Source of the DNA: Luidia sarsii
Taxonomy: Eukaryota; Echinodermata; Asteroidea; Paxillosida; Luidiidae
Reading direction: 5' to 3'
DNA: 64,000 bases
Assembly: GCA_949987565.1 (NCBI GenBank)
Contig: OX465111.1
Span: 9,877,202 to 9,941,201 of the forward strand
Positions within the stretch are counted from its first letter, which is position 1. Each line of letters begins with the position of its first letter. Below the pieces are notes generated by a model that did not search any database, was not told the DNA's origin, and saw only the letters and a program-made list of their open reading frames with translations. A program made the position numbers and the translations under genes. This document shows positions 35,401 to 47,651 of this stretch, piece by piece.

Positions 35401-38286
35401 TGATGCATATGGGGCACCAGGGGGAATCTACAATAAAGCGTTAGATTGTCCAACTATAAAAAAAAAGTTTATGAAATCCCTTGAGCGAGAGTTGGAACGG
35501 GCGCGTTAATTTTGCTAGGATCGATTGGTGATTGTCACCCTGAGGAATATGAACCACTGATTGCCTGCAGGTCGGTCGCATACCTCTGCTCTTGCAAATT
35601 TGCTCGGAATTGTTTTTCTTCTTGACAAGGTGCAATGATGGAGGAGATGGAATGGAATTAGTTACCGACGATCACCATTTTGTGATAAAATGAACCCGTC
35701 TGTGATCTTCTTTATACAAAACAAAGGAGGCGCATGACGATCGTTATGGAATTTATCTTACGGTTCACGATGATCTCATGATGATCTCTCGATGACGTTA
35801 TCATTCGAATTGGTATCTTTTTAAATATAGCTACCGGATTTTCATAGACTATGGGCAGGTCCATTTTAGTCTTAACCAGATTAACAGTGACGTAATTGTT
35901 TTGGGATATTTATTTAGATTCTATCACATGTCATATAACAGTGCCTAAATTCACAAAGGGACAGAGAAACTCTTAAATGATTCATTTTCATACTTGAAGT
36001 TCATTTTCCTTGTCGTTGAACTCTGCAGAGATCATTGCCCCTTTAAGATACTTATGCATCAACCCGTAAACACCCTGCTAGAATATGGGTATCTGACTTC
36101 AGGATGACGTCATTGGTTAAACAAAAAACACATATGTTTCCAAAAATACATCGCATTATAAAATTAAGACGGATAAAACGACTCCTATTGTTGGATGTGT
36201 AACTATAATGTTATACATTTTCCAACAACGAAGTTATAAGATGCTTTTGACGTTTGATGAATTTTCTACCAATATCAACATGTCCCTATTGGCCTACATT
36301 TTTAGCATGCTTGTTATACATTTAATACTATTGAAATTCACTATCCAAATAAAATACCGGGGTATATCAAATGACAAATTTCAATTGAAACGAAAACAGC
36401 GAAAACAGTAAAACAAAAATTACCAAAAAAAGCCCGATCACACTGAATTCGTTTTTTAAACAAACAGTATAATTATCCCAACACCTGTTTTCTGTTTATT
36501 ACGTCTCAAATAATAGGAATCGAACTCTTGACCCGCTTCTGATAATATTTACCACCCTTATTTATTGCGGACCATGCGTCCTGTGCTCTTACCTACCTAC
36601 CATAAACCAACTGCATTGCCAATTAATATAACTGTAACTTAGTAAAGTGATTTCCCTCGTTTAATGCAGCAGACAGATGAAGAGTAAGACTAAGTTTCTC
36701 AGATTTACGTTAGATTGCGAGTCAGTTCTCATCATTACACGGCCCTGTTCCTATTCATCCATTGCCTCTTTTCCATTAGTTGCTTCTCTGTCATTTCAGT
36801 TAGACAAATTAGAATCAATCAATTCGCATGGTCTTCTTTATAGTGCGCAGGAATCGAAGGTCAACCAGATCAACTTCATTGTGAAATTGTATCAGGGCGC
36901 TGGTACACATACCTGCGTCCCTGCTAATTATGAAGCGTAGTCAAGTTAATATCGTACCTGATACCCAGTACGATGAGTGATCGAAGATTGACTCATTTCT
37001 CAGAGGTAAACCTGCACGGCTTGATTCCCACCAAGGATGTAACATTTCAATGACGAGATTGATCTACACTCAATCGTCGTAAATGAGTTTGTACCCTAGC
37101 CTTGCCTTTCGATTGAACATTAGGGCCACTATAAAAGGACACTCCTCTTTTCTGTGGCCGAAGATCAGCGAAGATAACTCGAAGGCGATTTGACCATTCA
37201 GACGAAATTACATAAATATGAAATTCGGTGTGTCCTAAATTGTCGCACTCACTCAGGTAAAATGGCGAGACTATGTTGCTATCGCTGCAGCTGGCGTAGC
37301 TGTGCTCATTGCAATCGACTAGCAATTGTCGTCAGCAATGTTGCTGATTTTGTAGAAGTACGCATTTGTTGTTGCTGTTGTTTGCGGGAATACCCGGGCT
37401 GGCAGATGTAATTGGTACATGGATATGTTGGATATGCTGGGGATGGTGAGGACATTGGGATTTGTGAATATGATGAGATAATCATAAAGTTTACGAGAGC
37501 GAGGTTGTGATGAGAATGATGGAAATTGTGGGAAAATATTTCAATGTTTCAAACAAACAAACAAACAATTTTTTCCCATATAGTATAGGCCTTAGTAATA
37601 TAAGTATCTCGCATAATAAAAGAAACAACAAATATGTATAAGAATCAGTGTCAATGCTTAGATGCATCAAAGAACAATTCTGGATCCAGATATTCGGTTA
37701 AGCTAAATTGAAGCACGTCTCTGCATGATCTTCTCCGGAAACAATCAATAAGATGAACAGTGAGCAAGATTTGTCATTTATGAAAGATATATTCACCTAC
37801 GTTTGCATTCAACATTTCTCGACGAGATACGCCTTATCGTAGCATCGTAAAAAAAGCCAAGTCATGTAAATTAATCAAAATCACTGAAAATTATGATCTG
37901 CATTTCTCTTTTGAAGAAACGAAGCATCTATTAGGCACGAACGGTCGTGGGGAATAACAAAAGATCGTGCTCCATGGTTATCGTGACTTGTTCAATATCC
38001 CGAAACTGTTCCACCAGCGGTGGCAACACGTAAATCGACAGCTTCAAGAATTTCTGAGTTTCGTTTTCTTTTCGGTCCCTGCGTGAATGTTTACTCATTC
38101 TAATTCCATGCACGTGTATGTGAGATCCTTCCCGGTGAAGACTGCATGAATCAGTTTGATTACTTTATTTAAACAAATATAAATACATTTAAAAAATACA
38201 AGTATGTTTCTAATTTTTGTGTGGTTTAGATTTATGTATGACTTTGTGAAAATATTGATTAATAACTTTAGTTAAAATTGAAAGGA
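29434..38286. other. Long unique intergenic tract between PNPLA6/7 and LMO4
   Basis: No gene and almost no recognisable repeat is present, apart from two copies of a 34-bp unit (ACATAAGATAAAYACATAGACATCACCTC...) at 30457-30525. About 31850-32760 has mixed-composition, non-repetitive sequence and is one candidate for regulatory DNA. ORFs of 60-97 residues are scattered without signatures. Confidence 0.5.
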
Positions 38287-38993
38287 TGACGTTCGCAAAG
38301 CATTATGGGTATATATGACAAACTGGCCCCTTTTTAGGAAGCACTATCTGGGCTCCAGCCGGGTAGGTCATGAATAATTCAACATTATGACGTATATGAA
38401 TAATGTACATGTACTGCACAATGTACTGTACATGTACAGTGTACATGTACATATTAAGATATTCACTTCACTTCTACGTCACTTTGTTGAATTATTCATG
38501 AACCAACCCGGCTGGAGCCCAGATAGTGCTTCCCGTGTTTTTATCACAACTCTATGGTGAAGCACGTAAAATCGTGAATTGTTTAGTTTTTTCTCAAAGA
38601 CCAGATGGAGTTCCGAAATGAAACTCACACAGGATTTCGTCTAGATAAAATAATTGTTTTTTGTCTGAACGTTGAGTGGGTAGTTTCGGAGAAATCAGTG
38701 GAGATTCCCTTGGTGACTGAATGGCAAACTCAGGGCGTGCGTGCTGCTAGGTGCACGCGATGCACGTATTGTAATTGTCACCAAGTCGTGATTTCTCCAA
38801 AACTACCCTCTCAACGTTCCGAGAAAAAACAATTTGTTGCTGGTTTGTAGACAAAACTTCTATGTGAGTTTCATTTCTGAACTCCTTCTGGTTTTCGAGA
38901 AAAAAATCACGAACTTACGTGCTTCGCCATAGAGTTGTGTGATAAAAATAAGGCCAGTTTGTCATCTATACCCATGATGCTTTGCGGACGTTC
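38287..38993. mobile_element. Nested foldback elements
   Basis: The outer ends are GTTCGCAAAGCATTATGGGT (38291) and ACCCATGATGCTTTGCGGAC (38970). A second palindrome covers 38541-38940: CACAACTCTATGGTGAAGCA at the left and GCTTCGCCATAGAGTTGTGT at the right, with arms over 150 bp. A 197-bp hairpin element (38337-38533) interrupts the outer left arm. The 60-80 residue ORFs are inside arms and not genes. Confidence 0.8.
38337..38533. mobile_element. 197-bp hairpin MITE inserted in an older foldback
   Basis: The ends GGAAGCACTATCTGGGCTCC and GGAGCCCAGATAGTGCTTCC are exact inverted copies and the pairing continues inward to GAATAATTCAAC. The centre is TACATG-rich. The related copy at 61.25 kb goes straight from AAACTGGCC to GTATTTTTATCACAC, showing the empty site. 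Confidence 0.85.
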
Positions 38994-38999
38994 AAAAGG

Positions 39000-39240
39000 T
39001 TTATTTATAGAGCTCTATGGGTTGCCGTCATTCCGTCGTGACATCACACCCCCAGCAAACAACGGCGGCACCTTCGAAAAGATGGGTACGTACGGGAACG
39101 CAAATTCGGCCCTACAATTCCATGAATTTTCTCTCTTTATGAATACGTGAGTGTCTCATAGGTAATTGTAGGGTATTTTTTTAACATCCAATCAGATAAG
39201 CAAACTTTCTTGCTTTCTTGGGTTGCATTCCCCTTTAAGG
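39000..39240 (+). repeat. Dispersed ~230-bp repeat, copy 1
   Basis: CCGTCGTGACATCACACC, TTCGAAAAGATGG, CCATGAATTTTCTCTCT and CTCATAGGTAATTGTAGG occur in the same order near 61370-61570. They occur inverted at 57180-57330 and diverged at 58140-58290. The family is unidentified. Confidence 0.75.
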
Positions 39241-42200
39241 ACTCTTTACCAAAACATAAAAGCATGTATTTTCTATGGTGTCTCGGCCATTTTGTTCTCA
39301 GTCGTACATATGATTTGTCGGGAAATGCAAGATATGGGTTTGAGCCTGTCAGCGACGAGGATTGCGGTGCTTGCATGCATCCGTTTTTGCCACCTTGTCA
39401 CGATCTGATAATATGTATTTAGGAGTGAGCGAGTGCATGTAATCAAAGAAATGTTTTGTGATCAGCCCGATGGTGAAAAGATAATAGACCTGTTATTGTA
39501 AAAACAAATATGGAAACCTCCCTGATTGAAACTTAGATAAGTGCGCCATGAAAATTTGTCTTTTTAATTAGAATTGCAATTGTAAATGTCGGCATGTAGC
39601 CCAAAAGGTCGGTGAAGATTTCAAAGTGAAGATTTTACATAACATTGAAATTGTTTCTTTACAATCAATGAGCGATTTAAAATATGGCAAGCTATTATTC
39701 AATGCGAGTGTTTGTACACATAAGATAGGTGTATCACTGCCAATTGACTTAAAACTAATCGCAGAGAAATCCCCTTACCTAACCAAACCAGATAAGACCA
39801 TGCGTCACAGTCAAAGCCCGTGTGAGTTCAATTCCACTCTAATCAAGTTGGGAGTCGTCACCGTAAAAATGTGGAGTAATTAAATGATTTTATCCGGAGA
39901 AGCTTGGCCAATATTCCGCGTGGATATTGACTGCTTGGTCCGGGTGCTTTAGAAGCGCTTTAATTTCCTGCGAGGACAGCTGCTAAGCTCGGGCCAATAA
40001 TCTAGCCATCCTGCTTGGGCTGCAGTGCTTTTAATTACACTTGTGTGATTTTGGAATTGGCCAGGATAATGAAGGTTCTCTTGAATCAGACTGGCTGATG
40101 CAGGTAATTGGGATAGCTCTCTCATCAATCATTTACCAATGCATATAATACCAGTCACCTTGCCACAAGTATATAGAATTTCTCTCCCTCTTTCATTTAC
40201 AGCTTGCATTCATCAGTGAAGGGCGGCTAATTTAATATCCATTCCGTTTATAAAGAAAACAAGAAAACACGATTATTTAGCAATATTTCCTAACACTCCC
40301 AATATGGATATTAGGCTAAACACAACGGGTCTATACTCTATTTTTTTAAAATATAGAAGGCGAAAATATGATGTTTAAACATGGAGCTTTGAACTATACA
40401 TGTAAGTGAACTATTATGTTAGCTGATATGAAAAAATTAGGATCTACTTTATTCTTATCCTGCTACGATCGAAATGTCAGACCCTCCTATTTTCTGAAAT
40501 TCGCCTTTTGGTCATTTTAGTCAGCACTATATATAGTTTGCAACGTTTTTGCGTATTACTATTATGCTTACATGGTGAAAACTATGACATCCGAATCGCG
40601 AATAGAAACGTATGTGTCCATCATTCTAAGGGACAAAATAGGCATAAGAATGTCTCTATCGTTAAGGCGCATCGCATGGCAAATAATCATGTTGATGAAA
40701 AGAAATGGGCAATAAAAATTGAAGCATTGTGTTCACATTGCAATTAATGAAGTTCACGTGTTTGATTCCCGGGCGTCGTGAGAACGCATTGCTTTCTGGA
40801 GAGACAACATAGACCATATAGTGGTTTGTATTCGTTTCTCGAATTTCTGAATTAAAAATAAATCAATAATGCCAAACATGGCAGCAAATATCGACATTCT
40901 GTAAATGCTTACTCAATAAGAATATGACTATCAAGGGCGATTGAGATCTAGTTTTAAATTAAGAATGACTAAAGTAGTTCAGAACATCATTTTTTTAAGA
41001 AAATGGTGCACATGCTTATCATGTATAGGCCTATGGTTTGTAAATAAATGATAGTCCCGGAATGGCTTGTAAATCAACCTTGTGAAAGATTCATTTAAAA
41101 TTGTAAACATCGCAGCCCAAAGAATGGATTGAATACAATTCAATCACAATCATGAATATAATTAATATTTTTTCTTTAAGTACGTATTACAGATTAAGTG
41201 CGTATGTAATAAAACCAAATAACACAGAACAGTACAACACGAGAACTATTACCATAACATATATAGAAACATAAAAAGCATGCAATTTAAATTAATGAAA
41301 ACCACTTTTCATGCCAAGCGTTGATAACGAAACAAGCAAAGTGCACATAAAACCCAGATAGATGGGCTGAAGCTTACGGGTAAAAGTCTTTATTTAGATG
41401 GAGGAGGATTGAAGACTGCAGGTCTTTAAAAGTGCAGGCACATGTTCGTCTCATTTATATGCATTTATATCTATGCTTGTTGCAAGGGTGAATGTCAGCA
41501 GACCTATCCTTCTTAAACTTGATCTTGACAGCCGACGGCACTGCATCTTGATATGTATTACTGCACAATGATTAATTTACATTTAAATTCCACTCGTTTA
41601 TCGTGTCAATTTACGAAAATATAGTAATTCTATAATATTACTGTGTTGTTGGTATATGATAAGCCCATGGCAACAGACCCGTCTTATTTCTGCGTGACTC
41701 AGCTCTCCGATTTAAACTGCATCATTATTATAACACATACTTGGGATAGGTTGAGTATCTTCCTGTAAGAAGAGAGACAGTACAAGTATGTACTCCACCC
41801 GCCTCGTGCATTGCTCAGTCACCATGCAGACTTCTTGCCTAGCAATTATCACCTTCCACTTAACATCATGCTGACAACCACCGTCGATTTCCAACTAGAA
41901 GCTGAAGTAATATGTTTTGTGGCACCTAATCAATGCTGGTGTGGTTGTCTTGACTGGATAAGATGGTGAGACTGATGGCCTTTGTACAGGATGACAGTGC
42001 TTTCCCCCAAACTATATGAAAATTACCTTACGTTCGCCCGTTTATACTGCAGGAGTAGTGCTCTGTGAGATACCGTTTGTAATTGCAATTTTACTAAATT
42101 CTTTGTATACAAAAATACAAGACTAGTGGTCGACATACGAAAGCAGCCGAAGATGACAACTGACCTGCAGCAGACAAATATTTCTAATGATATATAGGCC

Positions 42201-42414
42201 TATATAGCTATGCCTTATTTTAGGATTTAGTTTGGTTGATTTGATTGTACGAAGTGCAATTGACTTCCTGCCTCTTGAAACCGCTAATATATATATGCAT
42301 AATTATTATCTCGCAAAATGAATTCAGAGGCGGGTAATAATCCCATGAGGGATTTTGAAAAGAAACTGAACAAATATGACTTGTAATAATTATTATGATA
42401 CGTAATAGATTTAA
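39241..42414. other. Intergenic DNA with a candidate regulatory block
   Basis: No gene was recognised. About 39890-40200 is dense in motif-like words on a non-repetitive background (CAGCTG, GGCCAATAATC, TTTTAATTACACTTG, GGTAATTGGG, AATCATTTACC), as often seen in conserved enhancers. A degenerate family 2 repeat lies at about 40440-40545. Confidence 0.4.
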
Positions 42415-43120
42415 GAAACGAAGGAATGGAGGAACGGAGGAACGAAGGAATGGAGGAACGATGGAATGGATGAATGGATGAGTGGATGAATGGATGGAGG
42501 AATGGAGGAATGGAGGAATGGAGGAATGGAGGAATGGAGGAATGGAGGAATGGAGGAATGGAGGAATGGAGGAATGGAGGAATGGAGGATGGATGAATGG
42601 ATGAATGCATGGGTGGATTGATGGATGGAGGAATGGAGGAATGGATGAATGGATGGTTGGATTGATGGATGGAGGAATGGAGGAATGTAGGAATGGAGGA
42701 ATGGAGGAATGGAGGAATGGAGGAATGTAGGAATGGAAGAATGTACTCGAAGGAATGGACTCGAAGGAATGGACTCGAAGGAATGGACTCGAAGGAATGG
42801 AGGAATGGAGGAATGGAGGAATGGAGGAATGGAGGAATGGAGGAATGGAGGAATGAATGGAGGAACGAAGGAGTTGAGGAACCGATGAGTGTATAATTGG
42901 AGGAACGGAGGAACAAAGGAATGGAGGAACGGAGGAATGGAGGAATGGAGGAACGGAGGAATGGAGGAATGGAGGAATGGAGGAATGGTGGAATGGAGGA
43001 ATAAAGGACCCGATGAACGAAGGAATGGATGAACGAATGAATGGAGGAACGAATGAACGAAAGGAGAAACGAATGCAGGGAGGAAGGAAAGAACGATTGA
43101 ATGAAAGGATGAACAAATGA
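42415..43120. repeat. GGAATGGA minisatellite, ~700 bp
   Basis: The run is built from a 9-base GGAATGGAG unit, with GATGAATG and ACTCGAAGG variants. It produces two overlapping 330-331 residue minus-strand ORFs full of SSIPPFLH repeats and a 75-residue plus ORF. None is a gene. Confidence 0.95.
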
Positions 43121-45668
43121 ACGAACAAACGAGCTAAAAAACCAATAATGAACAAACAAACAAACAAACACCCCTTCACCCCAAGAGAAAAAAAACCCCC
43201 CAAAACAAACACAACCCAACAAAGAAAACAAACGATTTATTTGGGTGTAATTTCTGTAGACGTAAAAATTGGGATGCAATGGCCAAACAACCAGAGCTTG
43301 TATATTTAGATGTCTAAAACGAACTGGAATTTATACTCCCTTTTATAAAAAAAGTCTCGTTCCCAGTATGTATTGTTTTCCATTCGAGCCATGATGACAC
43401 CGATTTCTGTGTTCAGAACCGGTATTGCTCGCCCGACTGGTCTAAAGCCCAGAATGTCGGTTAAGTCTGTGTATAATTATTTTGATACATTGAAAAGATC
43501 CTCGGTGCCTTGGTTATTAATGAAGTCATCCACAAACGTTTTATCAACCCTAACTGTCTGACAACTGTTACAATATAATGCACAAAACCTACATGATCAC
43601 TCAATATGTTGGGAAGATGACAAACAATTGTTTTGGCACGGTGTACTGAGTAAATAAAATGAAAATCTAGTAAAGAATTACAATAAAAAAAATGTTTTTA
43701 ATTTAAGTGGTCTTTCGCAAGTAGGCCTACACAAAGTGTTGTGATATGGAAAAAGGCATGAGGGCCACTTTGTATGATTACTATTGAGGATGGAAATGAA
43801 CAGGGAAATGCCGGAAGGTGCAATCTCCTGCTTGTCGGACCTTCACTTATCAGGAGTAGACATAAATACTAAAGAAGAGCTTTCAATCTAAGAAGCCCAA
43901 TTGCATTAGCGTCCGGCCAATCCACCATTGCGAACTTGTCACTGCTATCACGTACCTTTATTTCCACTGATGGAAGAATGCTGTTGCGCGCAGCTGTATG
44001 CCCATCGTGCATTATAATGGTCGAAGATATAACGAATAATTGAGTTCGTAAGTGGCAGAATAAAGAAAATAGTCTGATCATTGGAAAGTAGTGTGCTGTA
44101 ATTGATTATGATGTTGAGTGGTCTGGGGGTCAGCTAGACCAATTAACCATTGTTGGCGTAACGTTCATTATTTGTACGTCACAGGAGTTCAGGTGCTGCT
44201 ACAATTTTGGTTATATACCGGGGTATTGCTGCACTATATTTTCATTTTATAACTCGGTAACACGTATCTTAATAAATACAAGATCCACGGAAACACCAAT
44301 TAAACATTTTACCTATTGAAAAAACCCAAGATACCCGGAGAAAAATATTACAATCCACTATCTACATCCCCCTTTCAGCAATGGACGCGCCCATTTTATA
44401 CGAATGAGTGAGAAAACTATAATAACACATGGCATATTAAATGCGGCCATTTATTTCTCGTTGAAAGCTTTCTTTTGTTGCCTGCTTAAACCTCATGTGA
44501 TTTGGCCTGAATGGCAAGTTCATTACTCAGCGTAGCTCTGGCTAGATGTGTGTACACAGCATCGGCTTGGCTGCCCTATTTCCCGCCACCGTCGTGTAAT
44601 CATTAACCGGCTGGACCTTCAATAGGGGTGCACAACGTTTTGTTTTCTGCTTGCTCTCGGCGGTCATGGAATCGGCAACGTATGTTAGTACGTATAGGGC
44701 ATCCACGCTACGGGATGTGAATGCACACGCACAGTGTACTGTACATGTACATGTACAGGTTATACAGAACTGTTCTGTACATGTACATGTACAGTGTGTA
44801 CATGTATGTACAGTACGAGCGCAGTAATGGTACAGTGGTTGATGTTCGAAACGTATACAATACTGAAAAGCATCCATCGCTGTGTACAGTAGTCAGTACG
44901 GTCTACACTATACTATCGTCCGTACCGGTGCTTGTGTGAATATGTCGCGGTGGTGCAAACTACACTTCAGTACAGATTTGCTAGATGGTAGGGGTTTGAC
45001 CATGGTTTGACCATATCTACAAGGCTACATGTAAACCACTCCGAGTTTCCTTTTCTCACACCTTCAGGTTCTGGTTTCTACGTGTACACACATGGAGTGG
45101 CCGTGTGTAGAAGCTCTCGCCTTCTCAGCCATGTACTACGTGTACAGTCTACAGCGCACTAAACATCGTACATGTCAAGATTTCACGACCTCACACCAGC
45201 AGTAGTCAGCCATTCCCTGGTACACGAGTTGGACTTCGTGGACGGTTCCTGACTAGACAAGAGGATATAATAATATTCAAGCAGTAAAGTCCTTCCAGTT
45301 CATGTACCAACACTCAACAGCAATCACATGGCTTATTTCAGACGTTGATGTTGGCTGTGCCATTGTTGGGCCCTACACCAGGTTACAAAACCTTCTTCGT
45401 CAGACAAACAACGTATCTTGCTTGTCTTCGTTGCAGAAATGCCATCACATCAACAAAACTGACTATGAATTGTCATCTGAAACATTAGTTACTACTACTA
45501 GTAAGTAGTAGTACTAGTACTAGTGCCAGGCTAAATACAGGTAGAAGTTTACGAAGTCCACCAGAATCACAGACAGTTCTGGCTTGCGACATTCCACTGC
45601 CTGGTACTGGTACAGTGGTAGTACTGCCTACTGGTAGGCCCACACGGATCGGAAACATTATCATCGAC
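43121..45668. other. Proximal upstream region of LMO4
   Basis: An (AAAC)n patch lies at about 43150-43175, and a TACATG-rich patch at 44735-44810. Palindromic ACTAGTA words lie at 45490-45525. The LMO4 promoter and 5' UTR are expected here. A GATATAATAATA word at 45262 is TATA-like but unproven. Confidence 0.45.
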
Positions 45669-45708
45669 ATGGCACAAACTATTGATTCCGTTTCGGGATG
45701 TGATGTAG
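45669..45708 (+). CDS. LMO4: LMO4 (LIM-only 4), predicted first coding exon
   Basis: ATG at 45669 has a strong context (G at -3, G at +4: GACATGG). The 40 bases encode MAQTIDSVSGCDV plus the first base of a valine codon, and end at a strong donor, G|GTGAGT. The remaining two bases of that codon are the first two of the exon at 47408, so the join is in frame. This N-terminus does not resemble that of vertebrate LMO4, but residues before the first LIM domain are poorly conserved in the family. The call therefore rests on start context, donor strength, phase fit and position. Other first exons cannot be excluded. LMO4 is a nuclear adaptor that bridges LDB1 and other partners and has no DNA-binding domain of its own. 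Confidence 0.7.
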
Positions 45709-45952
45709 GTGAGTACATATTAATTTGATTAATGCAGTCCTCCCCAGTTCATTCAAACTATTTTGACCTAGCCATTCATTAGGTCGTATTATGTCAATGA
45801 ATGATTTACGATAAAATAGTGATAACACTACACTAGTCTACAGACATGGTCGACCTAACTAAGAAAAAATATGCAATGTTGATTTATGCATGCAATAAAA
45901 TATCTGTTTGCACAACTTTGATTTAATTGTTCACGTCGAGTCATGATGATTG

Positions 45953-46095
45953 TAGTCCCACTTACTCGGCTGCTAGGAGTAGGAGTAGGAGCTCCCCTTA
46001 AAGTTAAACGAGTTTTGATATTGTCTGTTGCAATGCGACAGACAATCTCAAAACTCGTTTAAGGGGAGCTCCTAGCGGCCCAGTAATTGGGACTA
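45953..46095. repeat. Hairpin MITE in LMO4 intron 1
   Basis: TAGTCCCACTTACTCGGCTG at 45953 pairs with CCCAGTAATTGGGACTA ending at 46095. GGAGCTCCCCTTAA, CGAGTTTTGA and ATTGTCTGT pair further in. The left arm has an extra AGGAGT duplication. A TCCGAGTAACTTGGACCC-family piece follows at 46145-46230. Confidence 0.85.
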
Positions 46096-47407
46096 GGTTG
46101 TAGAGTCCCACCATATGTAATGCATATGCCTACAACTGAATTTAAATTTCGGGTGACAGTCACCCGAATCTCAAAATTTCAACATTCGATAAAAAAAGGG
46201 TGACTTGTCGGGTCCAAGTTACTCGGACAAGTACTGTTGTAGTTGTAGGTAGACTGTAGACTGGTTTTTATTCAACCTACTTAGTTTGTGATTCAAGGTC
46301 CTAAATTTTTTACCCATCTGTTTCTTTCTTTTGTTATGCGTATTAGAAATAAACGGCAGGAATGTGTTTAATAGTACAGTCAAATGTTTTTTTTTAAATG
46401 GTTGCATGGTAAACATTAATAATAATGTCACTGCATACATGCACAGGAGTACTTGTGTTACTGTTAACCACTTTTCCTGCTCCACTAACAAGTATTTTAG
46501 AAATAAACCTCAGCTGATAGTATGCAGTTGACGGTTACTGGAATAGATAAAACGTGGGCATTAACGTTAATTATCAGTCACTGGAGCATCTGCATGGAAA
46601 GCTTTCCCATTTGTACCTATGGCTACAGTACTAAGGTCTTCTAGGCATGATATTATTCCTTACTTAAACAAATTCACCAGACACTAACTTGGGTTACAAA
46701 TTAACGAATAAAGCACCTCTTTGGAGCAGTTTTATATACTTATGCTGCTGCATGATGCACTTTCTTAAGGAGCTATGCATATCTGAAGAATCATGTACTA
46801 GTACTAGTAGTAGTATCCATAGGTGATCTAGTTTCAGTTCATCTGTACAACACAAAGACCCTCCTCCCCTGTACAAGATTCCAACCAAAGTGATGAATTA
46901 CCTATTTTAATCAAATTTGTCTGAAGCTACCCAGACCTAATATAGTGTTAAAAGCCAGATACATATCCATTGTATAAGGTAACCTTATACTGACACGTGT
47001 ACTGAAATGGTTTAGCCGGGCCAGAGTTAGTGCGGCCATTTGTCAACTATCTGATGTAGAAATGATTCTGCATATCCGGTACATGTACCGGTACATGCAC
47101 AGGGCAATCTCTGATGTGTACAACTGGCAGCATGTACATGTACATGTACATGTATTAAAATCTTGACTTAAAGCGATATATATACAAAAATCTTGCAAAC
47201 TCTCAAAATTTTGTGGGCCTGACGTTTCGATCCCTGCATGACCTTTCTCAAAGGCAGACTTGGATGTTAATATTGCTTTGGGATTGCTTTTTAGTCTAAC
47301 TAAATCAAAAGTCCAATAGCTTCGACCAAAAATACATGATCCAGTAACATGGATCAAGGGAAGTATTCAGGATAGGTTGAAAAAGTAAACTATGGTTTTT
47401 CTTCCAG
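46096..47407. other. LMO4 intron 1, distal part
   Basis: This stretch holds a TCCGAGTAACTTGGACCC-family piece at 46145-46230, ACTAGTA palindromes at 46797-46815 and TACATG runs at 47080-47155. A minus-oriented hammerhead-like family 2 copy lies at 47200-47262 (GGGCCTGACGTTTCGATCCC). The intron ends at the acceptor TTTTTCTTCCAG before 47408. Confidence 0.7.
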
Positions 47408-47651
47408 TTCAAAGCGAAATCAGCAAAGAGAGTAGATCATCAACCGGCAACAACAATAACAACAACAACAATATCAGATGCTGTGCTGGTTGTGGCTGTA
47501 AAATACTGGACAGATTTCTCCTTCATGCAATGGAGAGGTTTTGGCACACGGGTTGTTTGAAATGTTCGTGCTGCAATGTACATCTAGGAGAAGTGGGCCC
47601 TTCATGCTTCTCAAAGGGTGGCATGATTCTTTGCAGAAAAGACTATATCAG
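47408..47651 (+). CDS. LMO4: LMO4, coding exon 2: N-terminal region and LIM domain 1
   Basis: The acceptor is TTTTTCTTCCAG and the donor is ATATCAG|GTAAGG. Residues 14-95 of the product include an eight-asparagine run (28-35) coded by AAC/AAT and a complete LIM1. Predicted zinc ligands are C39, C42, H60 and C63 for the first site, and C66, C69, C89 and D92 for the second. The stretch CAGCGCKILDRFLLHAME and the exon end GGMILCRKDYIR match LMO4 rather than LMO1-3 or LHX proteins. LIM1 of LMO proteins binds the LIM-interaction domain of LDB1. An ATG at 47392 lies before the acceptor and is intronic in this model. The asparagine run is not seen in vertebrate LMO4 and may vary in length between individuals. 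Confidence 0.95.

Noticed and set aside
36500..36600. tRNA-like GAATCGAACTCTTGACCC segment
   Set aside because: It has only a weak B-box resemblance, with no A box at proper distance and no second copy in the window.
42220..43279. Two overlapping 330-331 residue ORFs on the minus strand
   Set aside because: Both are translations of a GGAATGGA minisatellite in different frames (SSIPPFLH repeats). Two frames being equally open shows the repeat, not selection, keeps them open.
47392..47407. ATG at 47392 as the LMO4 start
   Set aside because: It lies inside a strong pyrimidine tract and acceptor (TTTTTCTTCCAG). The upstream exon at 45669 joins in frame.
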